From: UBA11612 sp963662375
GTDB taxonomy: Bacteria > Pseudomonadota > Alphaproteobacteria > Rhodospirillales > Rhodospirillaceae
DNA length: 46,901 nt
Direction: 5' to 3'
NCBI GenBank assembly: GCA_963662375.2
Contig: CAXXRP010000006.1
Location: 1 to 46,901 of the forward strand
Made by a program: the position numbers and the translations under genes
In this document: positions 1 to 7,799 of the stretch, one piece after another
Position numbering within the stretch: the stretch's first letter is position 1
How the letters are laid out: every line of letters starts with the position of its first letter
The notes under the pieces: generated by a model
Told to the model about the DNA's origin: nothing
The model's input: only the letters and a program-made list of their open reading frames with translations
Databases searched by the model: none

Positions 1-607
1 AGTGCCAGTTCGTGAATGGATCCCCAAATCTCCGAAGCGTGCAGCCCGGCGCGTCGGTTCCGCTTCCTGCGTAGAAGACGGTCCGATGGCCTTTCGCCTT
101 TGCGGTTAGCTTGCAGAACAAAGAGATATAGTCCCGACCACCGAAGAAGACGATCGATTCCGTAGCGCCAGTCGGCAACTTGAAATCTTCATATGTTTCA
201 TGATGGCCTCTCCGTTTGAACGGTTCCACGTTCCTGGCCTTGCTGAAGGTAATGTCGTAATTGGGTGTCAGAAAATCAGCACGGATAAGCCCCCATCCCG
301 CCGAGAGGATATAGAGGCGATCCGGGCCGCAATGATCGGCCAAAATGTTGTATGTCGAGTTCTTGTAGAGTTGCCATGCCGGGAGGAGTCCGAGCGGGTT
401 GTCGCCCGGAGCTGCATTGTATTCCTGAAGAACGGTTCGCCAGGACTTTCCGGTGTCGGAAACATCGTCCGGCCGCGCATAGACTTGGCTTCCGCCGAGT
501 GGCGCGGCATCGGGCTTCGCCACGAACATGACGTTCCGACCATCGAGCGCGCGAAGACGTCCCGCATGGTCTTGCTTCCTCACGGCGCATTGAATGACGA
601 CTATCAA
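1..607 (-). CDS. DUF6884/YaaA-like protein, C-terminus cut by the window edge
   Basis: An open frame runs from 607 off the left edge without a stop, about 202 codons. I take the TTG at 607-605 as start: it overlaps the TGA of the upstream gene (TTGA), a usual translational-coupling arrangement, and the protein then opens MIVVIQCAVRKQ. The patterns QCAxRK near the start and, around residue 107, LYILSAGWGLIRADF followed by NYDITFS recall the DUF6884/YaaA-like group ('YILSAxxGLI...YDI'). That group includes a DNA-binding peroxide-stress protein, but most members have no known role. It is the last visible gene of a three-gene minus-strand operon behind integrases. The family call is by motif memory only; that it is a real gene rests on 600 bp of open frame with protein-like composition. 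Confidence 0.6.
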   Translation of the reverse strand, partial: MIVVIQCAVRKQDHAGRLRALDGRNVMFVAKPDAAPLGGSQVYARPDDVSDTGKSWRTVLQEYNAAPGDNPLGLLPAWQLYKNSTYNILADHCGPDRLYILSAGWGLIRADFLTPNYDITFSKARNVEPFKRRGHHETYEDFKLPTGATESIVFFGGRDYISLFCKLTAKAKGHRTVFYAGSGTDAPGCTLRRFGDPFTNWH

Positions 608-1308
608 TCGGGCTTCTCCACTTTCTTGATTAGACCCGCCAATGTGTCGAGGAATGCCGGATCGTAGGGTTCCTCGACATGGTTTGAGTTCCACAGTCCA
701 GCGCCGCGCACCTTCTCGCGGTTGCAATGATGACCGAGCCATGAGCGGGAGGGAGGGTCGATGGGTTGCTTCCCGCGGTTGCTGAGAAGCGCAATCGCGT
801 TTCTCTCAATGAATCCCCGCAAACTGGTGGGTCTGGGTGCGTCCTCGACAGCGAGCCAGAGAAATGGCATCTCGCCGATCACCTTTCTGACAAGTGTTTC
901 CAGGAGGCGCTCGCGTTCCCGGACCTCGCGGGAAACCGTACTGCGGTTGTCCCAAGTCGGACAGTCAAGCCCATCCCTCTCGATCAGCGCCGTTCCGACG
1001 ATAAGCCTGAAAATCGACCCCCGGTGATTGCCGCCGCCAGAGCGCATTGGTCCCCTGTGCTGCGAAAGTCGGCTCCAAAGGGTAGTGCGGCGGGACCCGA
1101 CCTTCAAGGCGTGTGTGCCGACGCGCACGATTCGTAGTCCGTTGCCGCTGTCGGTGCGAACCTCGCCGGGTTCCCTGAAGAAATAGACGCTGCGTTTCGG
1201 CCACGGCATACGGCCGGGACAATCGGACAATTGGCGCGTTCCTGTCAACCGCTCTTCAAGTGTGCTCAACAGACCATAGAACCGCTTCAGATGGTCAAGA
1301 CGCGGCAT
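604..1308 (-). CDS. GIY-YIG-like endonuclease domain protein
   Basis: 234 residues. The N-terminal half has a GIY-YIG-like pattern: VYFF near residue 41 (in place of GIY), IVRVGTHAL near 60 (in place of YIG), then TLWSRLSQHRG with the arginine expected of the catalytic helix, and a GNHRGSIFR segment. GIY-YIG domains are small metal-dependent nucleases found in repair, restriction and mobile elements. The C-terminal half (NRGKQPIDPPSRSWLGHHC onward) matches no domain I know and may bind DNA. It begins 29 bp after the preceding gene and its stop overlaps the next start, so the three genes look co-transcribed. A general uncharacterised-protein label is the fallback; the nuclease call is moderate because the first two motifs are divergent. 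Confidence 0.55.
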   Translation of the reverse strand: MPRLDHLKRFYGLLSTLEERLTGTRQLSDCPGRMPWPKRSVYFFREPGEVRTDSGNGLRIVRVGTHALKVGSRRTTLWSRLSQHRGPMRSGGGNHRGSIFRLIVGTALIERDGLDCPTWDNRSTVSREVRERERLLETLVRKVIGEMPFLWLAVEDAPRPTSLRGFIERNAIALLSNRGKQPIDPPSRSWLGHHCNREKVRGAGLWNSNHVEEPYDPAFLDTLAGLIKKVEKPD

Positions 1309-1337
1309 TGTTTGTTATCCACAGTACCGCGCTCGCT

Positions 1338-2162
1338 TCAGTTCGAATCCTTGCGCTCTCTCCTGACGTTCAGACAGGGCGGGCTGAAGCCATCAAGTAT
1401 TTCGGTATCGGAAAAGAGCAATCCCGCGAGATTCTTATTCCCACCCTGGTGGGTGAGCCAGTAAAATTGAGATTCCGCACCAACGCATTCTGCCAGTTCA
1501 TCCATAAACTTCCAAAATTTGGGCTGCGCCAGCGGCCTAACCCCGTACACGAAAAACGCCGCTATCCCCGGCTTTCCGCTCCCGATGTATCGGATCAGTG
1601 CGTCGGACAAGACACCCATATCGCATTTGTGGAGTTTGTCGCTGTCCTCGCTGCCGGACTCTTCGCTGTACGTCATCGGATCCATCGTGAACAACCATGG
1701 CGTCAGCAGTTCGTCTGGGCGAGAGAGGATGCCGCCCGCTTTAATTTCGCGGCGCCACGATGAACAGGCAGTCTTGATAGCCGTGCCACTCCATGCGCGG
1801 GCGAGCTTCGCATGCTTGGCTGGCTCGATTTCGGTAATCCCGCCAGATAGCTTTTCCACTCCGACAACCGTTCGCAACAGTTTCGCCGAGTTGGGGTATT
1901 TCTCGGCCGACGCTTTCGTCTCCCTGTAGGCCGTTACGATACTCCGCTCATCCAGCCGTCGCTGGCCGCGGGCCTCCTCTAACGCGTTCTGAATGAGCTT
2001 CCCGCTCTGTTCGCACTTCAGCGCTTCAAAGGATTCGCAGGGCTCCATCCCATGGGCGAGGGCGATATGAACACGCCCCTGTGCATCCACTTGCGTAAGG
2101 CGCTCCGCCGCTTCCACTTCAACGCAGTGCTGCAGGTAGTTTCCATCATTACCTTTTGCCAT
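1338..2162 (-). CDS. Uncharacterised protein with N-terminal GNDGNYLQH motif
   Basis: 274 residues, first gene of the three-gene minus-strand operon. It opens MAKGNDGNYLQHCVEVEAA; a second landmark is AHGMEPCESFEAL near residue 36 and a third is PWLFTMDPMTYS near 154. A G-N-x-x-x-x-L-x-H start followed later by an xxDPMxY segment is reminiscent of Rossmann-type methyltransferases such as RlmJ or TcmP partners, where DP follows a beta strand. This is only a pattern resemblance and I do not assign a reaction. There is no signal peptide or membrane segment, so it is cytoplasmic. GAGG about 10 nt before the ATG fits a ribosome binding site. Behind an integrase and ahead of a nuclease-like gene, it is cargo of the island. 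Confidence 0.55.
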   Translation of the reverse strand: MAKGNDGNYLQHCVEVEAAERLTQVDAQGRVHIALAHGMEPCESFEALKCEQSGKLIQNALEEARGQRRLDERSIVTAYRETKASAEKYPNSAKLLRTVVGVEKLSGGITEIEPAKHAKLARAWSGTAIKTACSSWRREIKAGGILSRPDELLTPWLFTMDPMTYSEESGSEDSDKLHKCDMGVLSDALIRYIGSGKPGIAAFFVYGVRPLAQPKFWKFMDELAECVGAESQFYWLTHQGGNKNLAGLLFSDTEILDGFSPPCLNVRRERKDSN

Positions 2163-2220
2163 GATAACCGCCTCACCACTTCCTCTTGCAGCACTATCGA
2201 TTCTCGCTGATCATTATTTA

Positions 2221-2508
2221 TCATTTTGTGGGCCACGGCCAATGCCACTCACTCAGCGGCTTGACTGAGGGTCGCGTCGTCAAGGTGAGCGCAGCGGTTC
2301 GTCGTGCTTGGATGCGGTGGCCGAGCAGCCGGCCGGTGACGTGGAGGCTCTCACCGCTCATGATCGCGTGGGAGGCGTGGGAATGGCGCAGGTCGTGAAG
2401 ACGCGCATCGGCGACGATTCCCGCCTGGTCGCGGAGCTTGCTGCAGTCGCCCCTGGTCAGAGACTCGAAAGCGCGGCGGTGCCCTTCGGGAATGTTGGTC
2501 CCGGTCAT
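2221..2508 (-). pseudogene. Tyrosine recombinase C-terminal relic
   Basis: The minus-strand frame contains LHDLRHSHASHAI and GRLLGHR, the HxxR box and the LLGH box of tyrosine recombinases. Right after LLGHR the proper continuation (STTNR-AHLDDATLSQAAE) lies in another frame and is then ended by a TGA, so there is one frameshift and one stop. The catalytic tyrosine region is reduced to NRCAHLDD, with Cys where Tyr is expected. No N-terminal or core-binding half is visible between 2509 and 2680. It is a truncated third recombinase in the same orientation as the two upstream ones. Confidence 0.7.
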
Positions 2509-2682
2509 GGCGGCTTTCCCCGTGGCGTTGGTGTGCAGGGACGGTGCTCCATGCCCCTGATTTCGCCGCGACCTCCCGTAGTCCAGAACTCCGTCAATGC
2601 CGACCGAAGCGCTTAACTTGGTGACCAGACCATCGTGGGCAACACCGGTGGCCGGGGTGCCGCCGATTGCAGACGCCAGCCT

Positions 2683-3856
2683 TCATGGCGCGGGCTCCGA
2701 CCGAACGGGCGAGCTGTTAATGATTCCCGCCATCACCCCGCCGATGCGCTCGGCGGCGGCCTCGACGTCCCGGTCACTGACGTGTGCGTAGCGCAACGTC
2801 ATTTGCACATGGGCGTGGCCGAGCAGACGCGCCACCACCGGCAGCGGAATACCTTGCATCGCCGCCTGGCTGGCAAACGTGTGCCTGAAGTCGTGCAGGC
2901 GCACATCCTCGATACCGGCCAGCTTCCGCACCTTCTTCCACAAGCCGAGATCCGTGCGCGCTCGCGTCGGATCACTTGGTGAGAGAAACACCCAGGAACT
3001 GCCCGTCCGCGGTTGCCGCTCGATGATGGCGCGTGCCTCGGGGCTCAAAGCACCTGTCTTGGGCCGGTCTTGCTGTCCTCAAGATCGAGGGTGTCGCCAT
3101 CTATTTCCCGCCACCGTAGATTCAACACCTCACTCTTGCGGCAACCCGTCATCAACAGCAGGCGAATGATGTCCGCTTGTACCTTGGATGAAGGCCACCT
3201 GGCTTCGTAGCGATCCAGCACCTCATGGAGACGACCGATTTCCTCGCGAGACAAGAAGCGGGTGAGCTTAGGCCGCGGATTCCTCTTTACGCCCCGGGTC
3301 GGGTTCGTCTCGATTTGGCCCCGGGTAACCGCGTGGTTCATGATCTGCCGGAGCACGAGCAGCGCCGAGTTCGCGCCGCCGGGTGCTGTTACACTGTACC
3401 CCTCGAACCACCGGATAACACCTGTTCTGTCGATCCTGTCAAGCGGCCTGGCGCCGAAAACGGGCACCAGCTGATTGTTCAAAACCCAGTCTTTTGACGT
3501 CTTTGTCGATTGCTTGCAGGGCTCATAACACGCCGCTCTCCACAACCCCGCGACGAGGTCTCGGAACAACGGAGCCTGCGCGCCGTCGGCGCCTTCCACC
3601 CGTTCCCCCGATTGCATCCTGCCCCAGACCTCCATGCAGTCGCGCCGGGCCTCGTCGACGCTCCCGAGCGCCACCGGCCCAAGCGTGAACTTCCGGGATT
3701 GGCCTTCGGCATGACGGTGATAGACGTAGCTCTTGTGCCCGACGGCCTGACCCGGACCCCGAACCCGACGATACGGGTGTCCCAAACCATGTATTCGACA
3801 TCCCCGGCTTTGAGCTTGCCGATCCTCGTATCGGTCAGCTTGACCCTCCTTGCCAT
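2683..3856 (-). pseudogene. Tyrosine recombinase (integrase), two frameshifts
   Basis: Three overlapping minus-strand frames together make one integrase of about 390 residues. The start MARRVKLTDTRIGKLKAGD and the arm-binding domain VGFGVRVRPSG lie in the first frame. Near 3735-3745 (expected continuation KSYVYHRHAEG) reading moves to the frame that carries the core-binding domain and the box LLMTGCRKSE. After DSKTGPRQVL a one-base loss near 3045-3055 moves it to the frame with LSPEARAII, LHDFRHTFAS and LLGHAHVQMTLRYAH. All catalytic residues (R, K, HxxR, H, Y) are still encoded, so the lesions are recent or are sequence errors. Its ATG is 3 nt after the stop of the intact integrase upstream, so the two were co-translated. 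Confidence 0.8.
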
Positions 3857-3859
3857 GGC

Positions 3860-4984
3860 TCAGACCCTCCGCAGGACCGACGAGACGGTATCGACCGCCT
3901 CACGGGCCGCCGCATCGGCGAAGTTGGTGTATTTGAGCGTGGTCCCCGGATGATCGTGCCCCAGCAACCGGCCTATGGTCAGGACGGTTTCGCCATGCAT
4001 GAGGGCGATGCTGGCGTAGGTGTGCCTGAGATCGTGCGGCCGGACATCGCGCAGACCGGCTTCCGTGCGCACATCCCGCCAGAAACCTGTGATATCCGAC
4101 AGATGGTCCAAGTTCCCCCAACGCGGAGGAAAGACCCATGCACTTTTCCTGGGCAACCGGTCTAGGATCTCCCGCGCGGCGGACGAAAGCCAGACCGTGC
4201 GCGGCCCGTTCTTGCTATCGCGCAGGAAGAGCTTGCCTTCCCGATAATCCCGCCATTTGATGGTCAGCAGCTCGCCTTTTCGGCACCCCGTCAGTAACAA
4301 CAGCCGGATAACGGCTACCTGGAACGGGCGCGTCTCGACATAACGTTTCAGAACTTCGACGACGCGGTGGATCTCATCCGGCGACAGGAAGCGTTCCCGC
4401 GCGCGGCGGCGGTAGCGCTTGATGTCTTTGCAAGGGTTGCTGTCCTCCGGGCGGTATCCGTACACCTCGGCCTGCCGCAGGATGACCGATAGCACCGGCA
4501 GCGACCGGTTCGCCGACGCCGGCTTTGCGTGAAGGGACTCGAACCATTCCAGCACCTCAGGCCGCGTAATGCCGGCGACCGGCCGCCCTTTGAACCATGG
4601 CAGAATATGGTTCTCGTAGTAGTTCACGTTGACAGCGAGCGTGCGCGGTTTCCAGTGCCTCCGGTAATAGGAGAACACCTCGTCGGCGACCGCCTCGAAA
4701 GCGATATCCAACGGCAATGCGGCGGCATTCCCCTGACCTTTCCTGATACCCGCCAACAATGATCGCGCTTGCGACCGGGCCTCGGCTTCGGGCATTGCGT
4801 CGGCATCGCTGATCTTCGTCCAGCGGCGCCGGCCTTCGTACTGCGTTTGCAGGAAGTAGCTTTTCTTGCCCGAAGGCAGGACCCTGATCCCGAAGCCTTT
4901 AAGGTCGGTATCGCGGATGTCGTAGGTAGAGTTTTGTGGCTTTAGACGGTCAACACGATGCTGATTTAGGGAAAGATTCCGCAT
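3860..4984 (-). CDS. Tyrosine recombinase / phage-type integrase
   Basis: 374 residues from the ATG at 4984, which follows GGGAGAAAAGACC, a good ribosome binding site; the TTG nine codons upstream is less likely. Residues 1-90 are an arm-type DNA-binding domain (DUF4102-like, GFGIRVLPSGKKSY), about 95-180 the SAM-like core-binding domain and about 195-374 the catalytic domain. The active site is complete: R235 in TGCRKGE, K258 in DSKNG, H317 and R320 in PHDLRHTYAS, H343 in LLGHDHP and Y352 in LKYTNF. It would excise or integrate the element by strand exchange at short att sites. It heads a minus-strand run of recombinase genes and the three cargo genes, so the element extends to the left; no tRNA target was recognised upstream. 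Confidence 0.93.
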   Translation of the reverse strand: MRNLSLNQHRVDRLKPQNSTYDIRDTDLKGFGIRVLPSGKKSYFLQTQYEGRRRWTKISDADAMPEAEARSQARSLLAGIRKGQGNAAALPLDIAFEAVADEVFSYYRRHWKPRTLAVNVNYYENHILPWFKGRPVAGITRPEVLEWFESLHAKPASANRSLPVLSVILRQAEVYGYRPEDSNPCKDIKRYRRRARERFLSPDEIHRVVEVLKRYVETRPFQVAVIRLLLLTGCRKGELLTIKWRDYREGKLFLRDSKNGPRTVWLSSAAREILDRLPRKSAWVFPPRWGNLDHLSDITGFWRDVRTEAGLRDVRPHDLRHTYASIALMHGETVLTIGRLLGHDHPGTTLKYTNFADAAAREAVDTVSSVLRRV

Positions 4985-6303
4985 GGTCTTTTCTCCCGTT
5001 TTGAGTTGCAACCGGGGCAGGTTTGCGGTGCATGCCCCAAGGAGAACGGGAGAAAAAAACGGTGTTAAATGGTTAGTTTTGCTTGGGTTTCAACGTGCAC
5101 ATTCTGTGCAGAGGTGTATTTGAAAGGCAACATAAGGGTAATAAAATAATCCTAAAGAGTTTTTATAATCACCAAATGACTGTCTTGGGTTTGAGGGGTG
5201 GTTAAGGGAAGAAGGCACAAAAGGCCCAATCCCAGGGTAGACTAAAAGAATAATATTTTTATCACCGTTTCGAGATAGGCCTTTTGTGCCGGGACTGCCT
5301 TTGGGAATCAAGTATGGCACGGTCATGCGGCACGCTGAATCAGGAAGAGGAAATTAATCCTAGGACAGTTCCTATTCAACTCTACGTTCCTTTTGGGGCC
5401 CCATCGGTCTTGTTTTAGCAGCCCCACCTGTCCTCCTGCGTCGTAGCTTCGGTCTACAGGTAACACTTTGACAGGATCCCCACGGTAGTGCGGTTTTTCT
5501 GCCAGTTTAGGAACTGGCTAGGATAGTCCGGCGCCGGGGGACTGCATCTCCCCACCGGGCTAACCTACTTTGACGATGAGAGCAGAGTTTGTGGGGCTGG
5601 GTCAAAAGGCACCTTTATCAAGTTGGCTCGACCGCGCAGCGATTTCTCTCTACCCACGCTATCTTCTGCAACACCTTCAACGTCATTTGATTTCCCGAAA
5701 AACATTACGCTGATTTAACAACGACGCTATGAGCCTGTGGCGAATCGCCAGCGCCGCCGCTTGAGCAAAGACTTCTGTTCCAAATTAACCTAACTATCGT
5801 CCAATAACGTGACAATGTTAGAAGCACAAAAGCGCCGTCAAAAAAAATCACAAACCTGAAAGACAGCAATACAATCTAGCCAGAGGCATCGGAAGTAGGG
5901 CGGCGTTAGGCCGTTACCCTTGGTGCCTCCCGCGCAAGCTTCAAAAAAGGGAGACACAGGAGATATATAGGTACTTCATCCTTCGCCGAATAAAATCCGA
6001 TACCCCCCCTACCTTCATCAATGCGCGGGTCCCATTCCAATCATTGCGAAACCATCATGCCGAGTGCTCGACAACCTAAATTGCCGTGCTTTTTTCTTAG
6101 GCGGCTTACCCACCGGCCGCCGGTCCAGGCTTCCCGATCGCCGATCGGCACTAATCGGTGGCCACCTTGATCAAGCCCTTCGGTATCGCGCCGGGCACAA
6201 TCCGCGCCAAAGGGATTGCCACGGATGGCAGACCCGCGAAGGTTTGCAAACGCATTGCCTTCGTCAAGGTGTGAAAAAACCATTTGATCGAAGAGATACC
6301 ATC
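4985..6303. other. Gene-free stretch upstream of the integrase
   Basis: About 1.3 kb without an ORF I would call. Just upstream of the integrase the unit CGGGAGAA occurs twice. Around 5340-5640 the DNA is GC-rich with several short hairpins, for example GCCAGTT-TAGG-AACTGGC near 5498 and the palindrome GGGGCCCC near 5395, but it matches no tRNA, tmRNA, SRP or RNase P landmark I know. From 5700 to 6050 base composition is mixed with no coding signal. An integrase attachment site is expected here but cannot be placed without the other end of the element. Confidence 0.5.
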
Positions 6304-6440
6304 CCTATCCGTCACAGCGTCACAACCCTTGCCTGACAACGGTTGCAGCGATTCTCTATCCGGCACAAACCGAAACTCTGTGACGGATAGGAAAACGCGG
6401 AAAGCCCCGGCTGATAACGGTTGTGACGGTGTGACGGATA
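6304..6440. repeat. Iteron-like cluster of GTGACGGAT repeats
   Basis: CCTATCCGTCACAG at 6304-6317 is matched perfectly as an inverted copy, CTGTGACGGATAGG, at 6378-6391. The longer unit 6306-6327 recurs inverted at 6419-6440 with a single mismatch over 22 bp. In between, CTGAYAACGGTTG occurs twice in direct orientation (6333-6345 and 6411-6423, one mismatch). Such spacing suits a multi-site binding region for a replication, partition or excision protein. A minus-strand frame stays open across it (6151-6471), so decayed coding repeats are an alternative. Confidence 0.6.
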
Positions 6441-6730
6441 CGCGAGCCCCCATAACGCTATTATGGGCCATCGCTTTCCAGCAATAGAAACGCGAGGTTA
6501 AGGTACGTCGTCGTTTCGTGACCTGTCACTCGGACGTGTCACAATCGGATACCCAAATATACAGATCCTGGGCTAGCGACAAATTACTGTGGCCAGGGTT
6601 GACACGGTAGGTCAACAGCGCCCATTCCGCGGCGTCGCTTCGCGTCAGACACGGCTCGCCACGAAGCCCCGTGAGCCCCTCTTATCGGCTACCGCGACAA
6701 AACCAAATGATAACTGAGGGGTACTCTCGA

Positions 6731-6804
6731 ATGGCCGACTCTTCCGCCGCCCCAGTGGCCGACTTTTTCCTCCGTCATTGGCGAGTGGCAGCGTTCTTGT
6801 CCGC
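6731..6804. repeat. Three degenerate repeats resembling IS21-type ends
   Basis: Units ATGGCCGACTCTTCCGCC (6731), GTGGCCGACTTTTTCCTCCG (6755) and GTGGCAGCGTTCTTGTCCGC (6785) follow one another at 24-30 bp spacing. Multiple short repeats of 'GTGGCCGACTTTT-CTCCGC' type at the ends of IS21-family elements are known, so this may be the outer end of a lost copy. No istA or istB coding remains nearby, and the assignment is tentative. Confidence 0.35.
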
Positions 6805-6974
6805 GCCGGCGGCACCAGACAATTGTAAGTCTGTGTACAGGTGCCAATATTCCTATGCGGTCCCGTAGAATACCGGAAAAGCTCTTACTATATTAGGTGC
6901 GAAATTGGGAGTGAGTTACTACGAGCATACAAAATAACAACAAATATCAATAATATAAATACATAACATGGCAG

Positions 6975-7155
6975 ACTACCCCCTCCGCCAGATATCTTAA
7001 TATATATTGTATATATCAAATTGATTATGTATTGAACCGCGGTCTGTATCCACCCCGTATCCACCCCACTGACATTATCCACTAGACTGATAAAACTCCA
7101 TCCTGGCGGTGCAGGGCCTGCTAAGTCCGCTACACTTCCCTGAGAGGGAGTCATG
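6975..7155 (+). promoter_or_regulatory. Orphan Sel1-type leader, copy A
   Basis: The core at 7119-7155 (TGCTAAG...CTACACTTCCCTGAGAGGGAGTCATGCA) matches the leaders that directly precede the Sel1 start codons at 20945 and 28233, including ribosome binding site and ATG. Upstream similarity to the 28233 leader goes back to about 6975 (CCCTCCGCCA, TTAATATA, ATATCAA, TTGATTA). No Sel1 coding follows; the frame after the ATG is unrelated. It is a promoter/leader copy that has lost its gene. Confidence 0.6.
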
Positions 7156-7164
7156 CAGGGCGTT

Positions 7165-7799
7165 AATCCGGCCCCTCTGCCAATATCTGCCCTATGACAA
7201 AATCGACGTTTTCGACAAATTAGCCGTTGGGTGAATCGGAGCAGACCACTGCCCATCAGGACACTGCGAGCCCGCCGACTATCGCTTATTTATGGGAGCG
7301 GAACGGTGGCCCCGATCTTAGACGCAAAAAAAAAGACTCTGAGCCGCCTTCTCTACTGTATCCGCTAAAAGAATTTAATCCAAAGATTTAGCCAAAGATT
7401 ACGAAACCAGGTTCCGAGAGCAAATAAAAAGGCTCCCCTACTATGCTGCCAAATATAGTGCCTATATTGAAATAAAGAGCGTCACCAACCCACGATAACT
7501 CTTCGGGACTACTACCCAAGGCCCAATAAGCAATTCCGAAGAACGCCCCATACTTTTGTATACGTTTTCGGGGATAATAAAGTCAGGTGAGGCGCTTGCT
7601 GATGGCATGCGAGGCACCTCGAGCGCATTTGGTGTGATCACAGTAGTGCGTGATAGATCCCCATTTAGACCATAGGCGAATATAGATTTGTAATATCGAT
7701 GCGCCTTTCGTATTATCGTGACCAAGCGCGGGTGCATTGAAAATGGCGTATTCTCAATTGAACCCGTAGATTTCACTCTTTTTTCCATAGGATAAGGCC
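7165..7799. other. No recognised gene; upstream region of the DUF1552 gene
   Basis: I see no gene with family resemblance. A minus-strand frame 7788-7462 (108 codons) is open but has no purine-rich site before its ATG and resembles nothing I know. In the complete module a DUF1592 gene precedes DUF1552; I looked for its remains here on the plus strand and found none. The region must carry the promoter of the DUF1552 gene; no convincing -35/-10 pair stands out. Confidence 0.4.

Noticed and set aside
276..300. Apparent frameshift in the left-edge gene
   Set aside because: Recounting the C run (five C at 289-293) shows one continuous minus-strand frame through GWGLIRADF.
1338..1352. TTCGAATCC, like a tRNA T-loop
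   Set aside because: It is the end of the GNDGNYLQH gene (KDSN stop) on the other strand and no cloverleaf can be drawn around it.
4528..4545. GGACTCGAACC, like a minus-strand tRNA
   Set aside because: It lies inside the intact integrase (EWFESLHAK) and lacks matching arms.
2221..4984. A recombinase-in-trio (RIT) element
   Set aside because: RIT members are three intact, distinct, overlapping genes with their own inverted ends; here the proteins look like island integrases with arm-binding domains and the third is a short relic.
7130..7160. CTGAGAGGGAG as a thiamine riboswitch core
   Set aside because: The other conserved TPP elements are missing, and the motif doubles as a ribosome binding site before Sel1 genes.
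7462..7788. 108-codon minus-strand ORF before the DUF1552 gene
   Set aside because: No ribosome binding site, no family likeness, and its start sits in the leader of the divergent gene.
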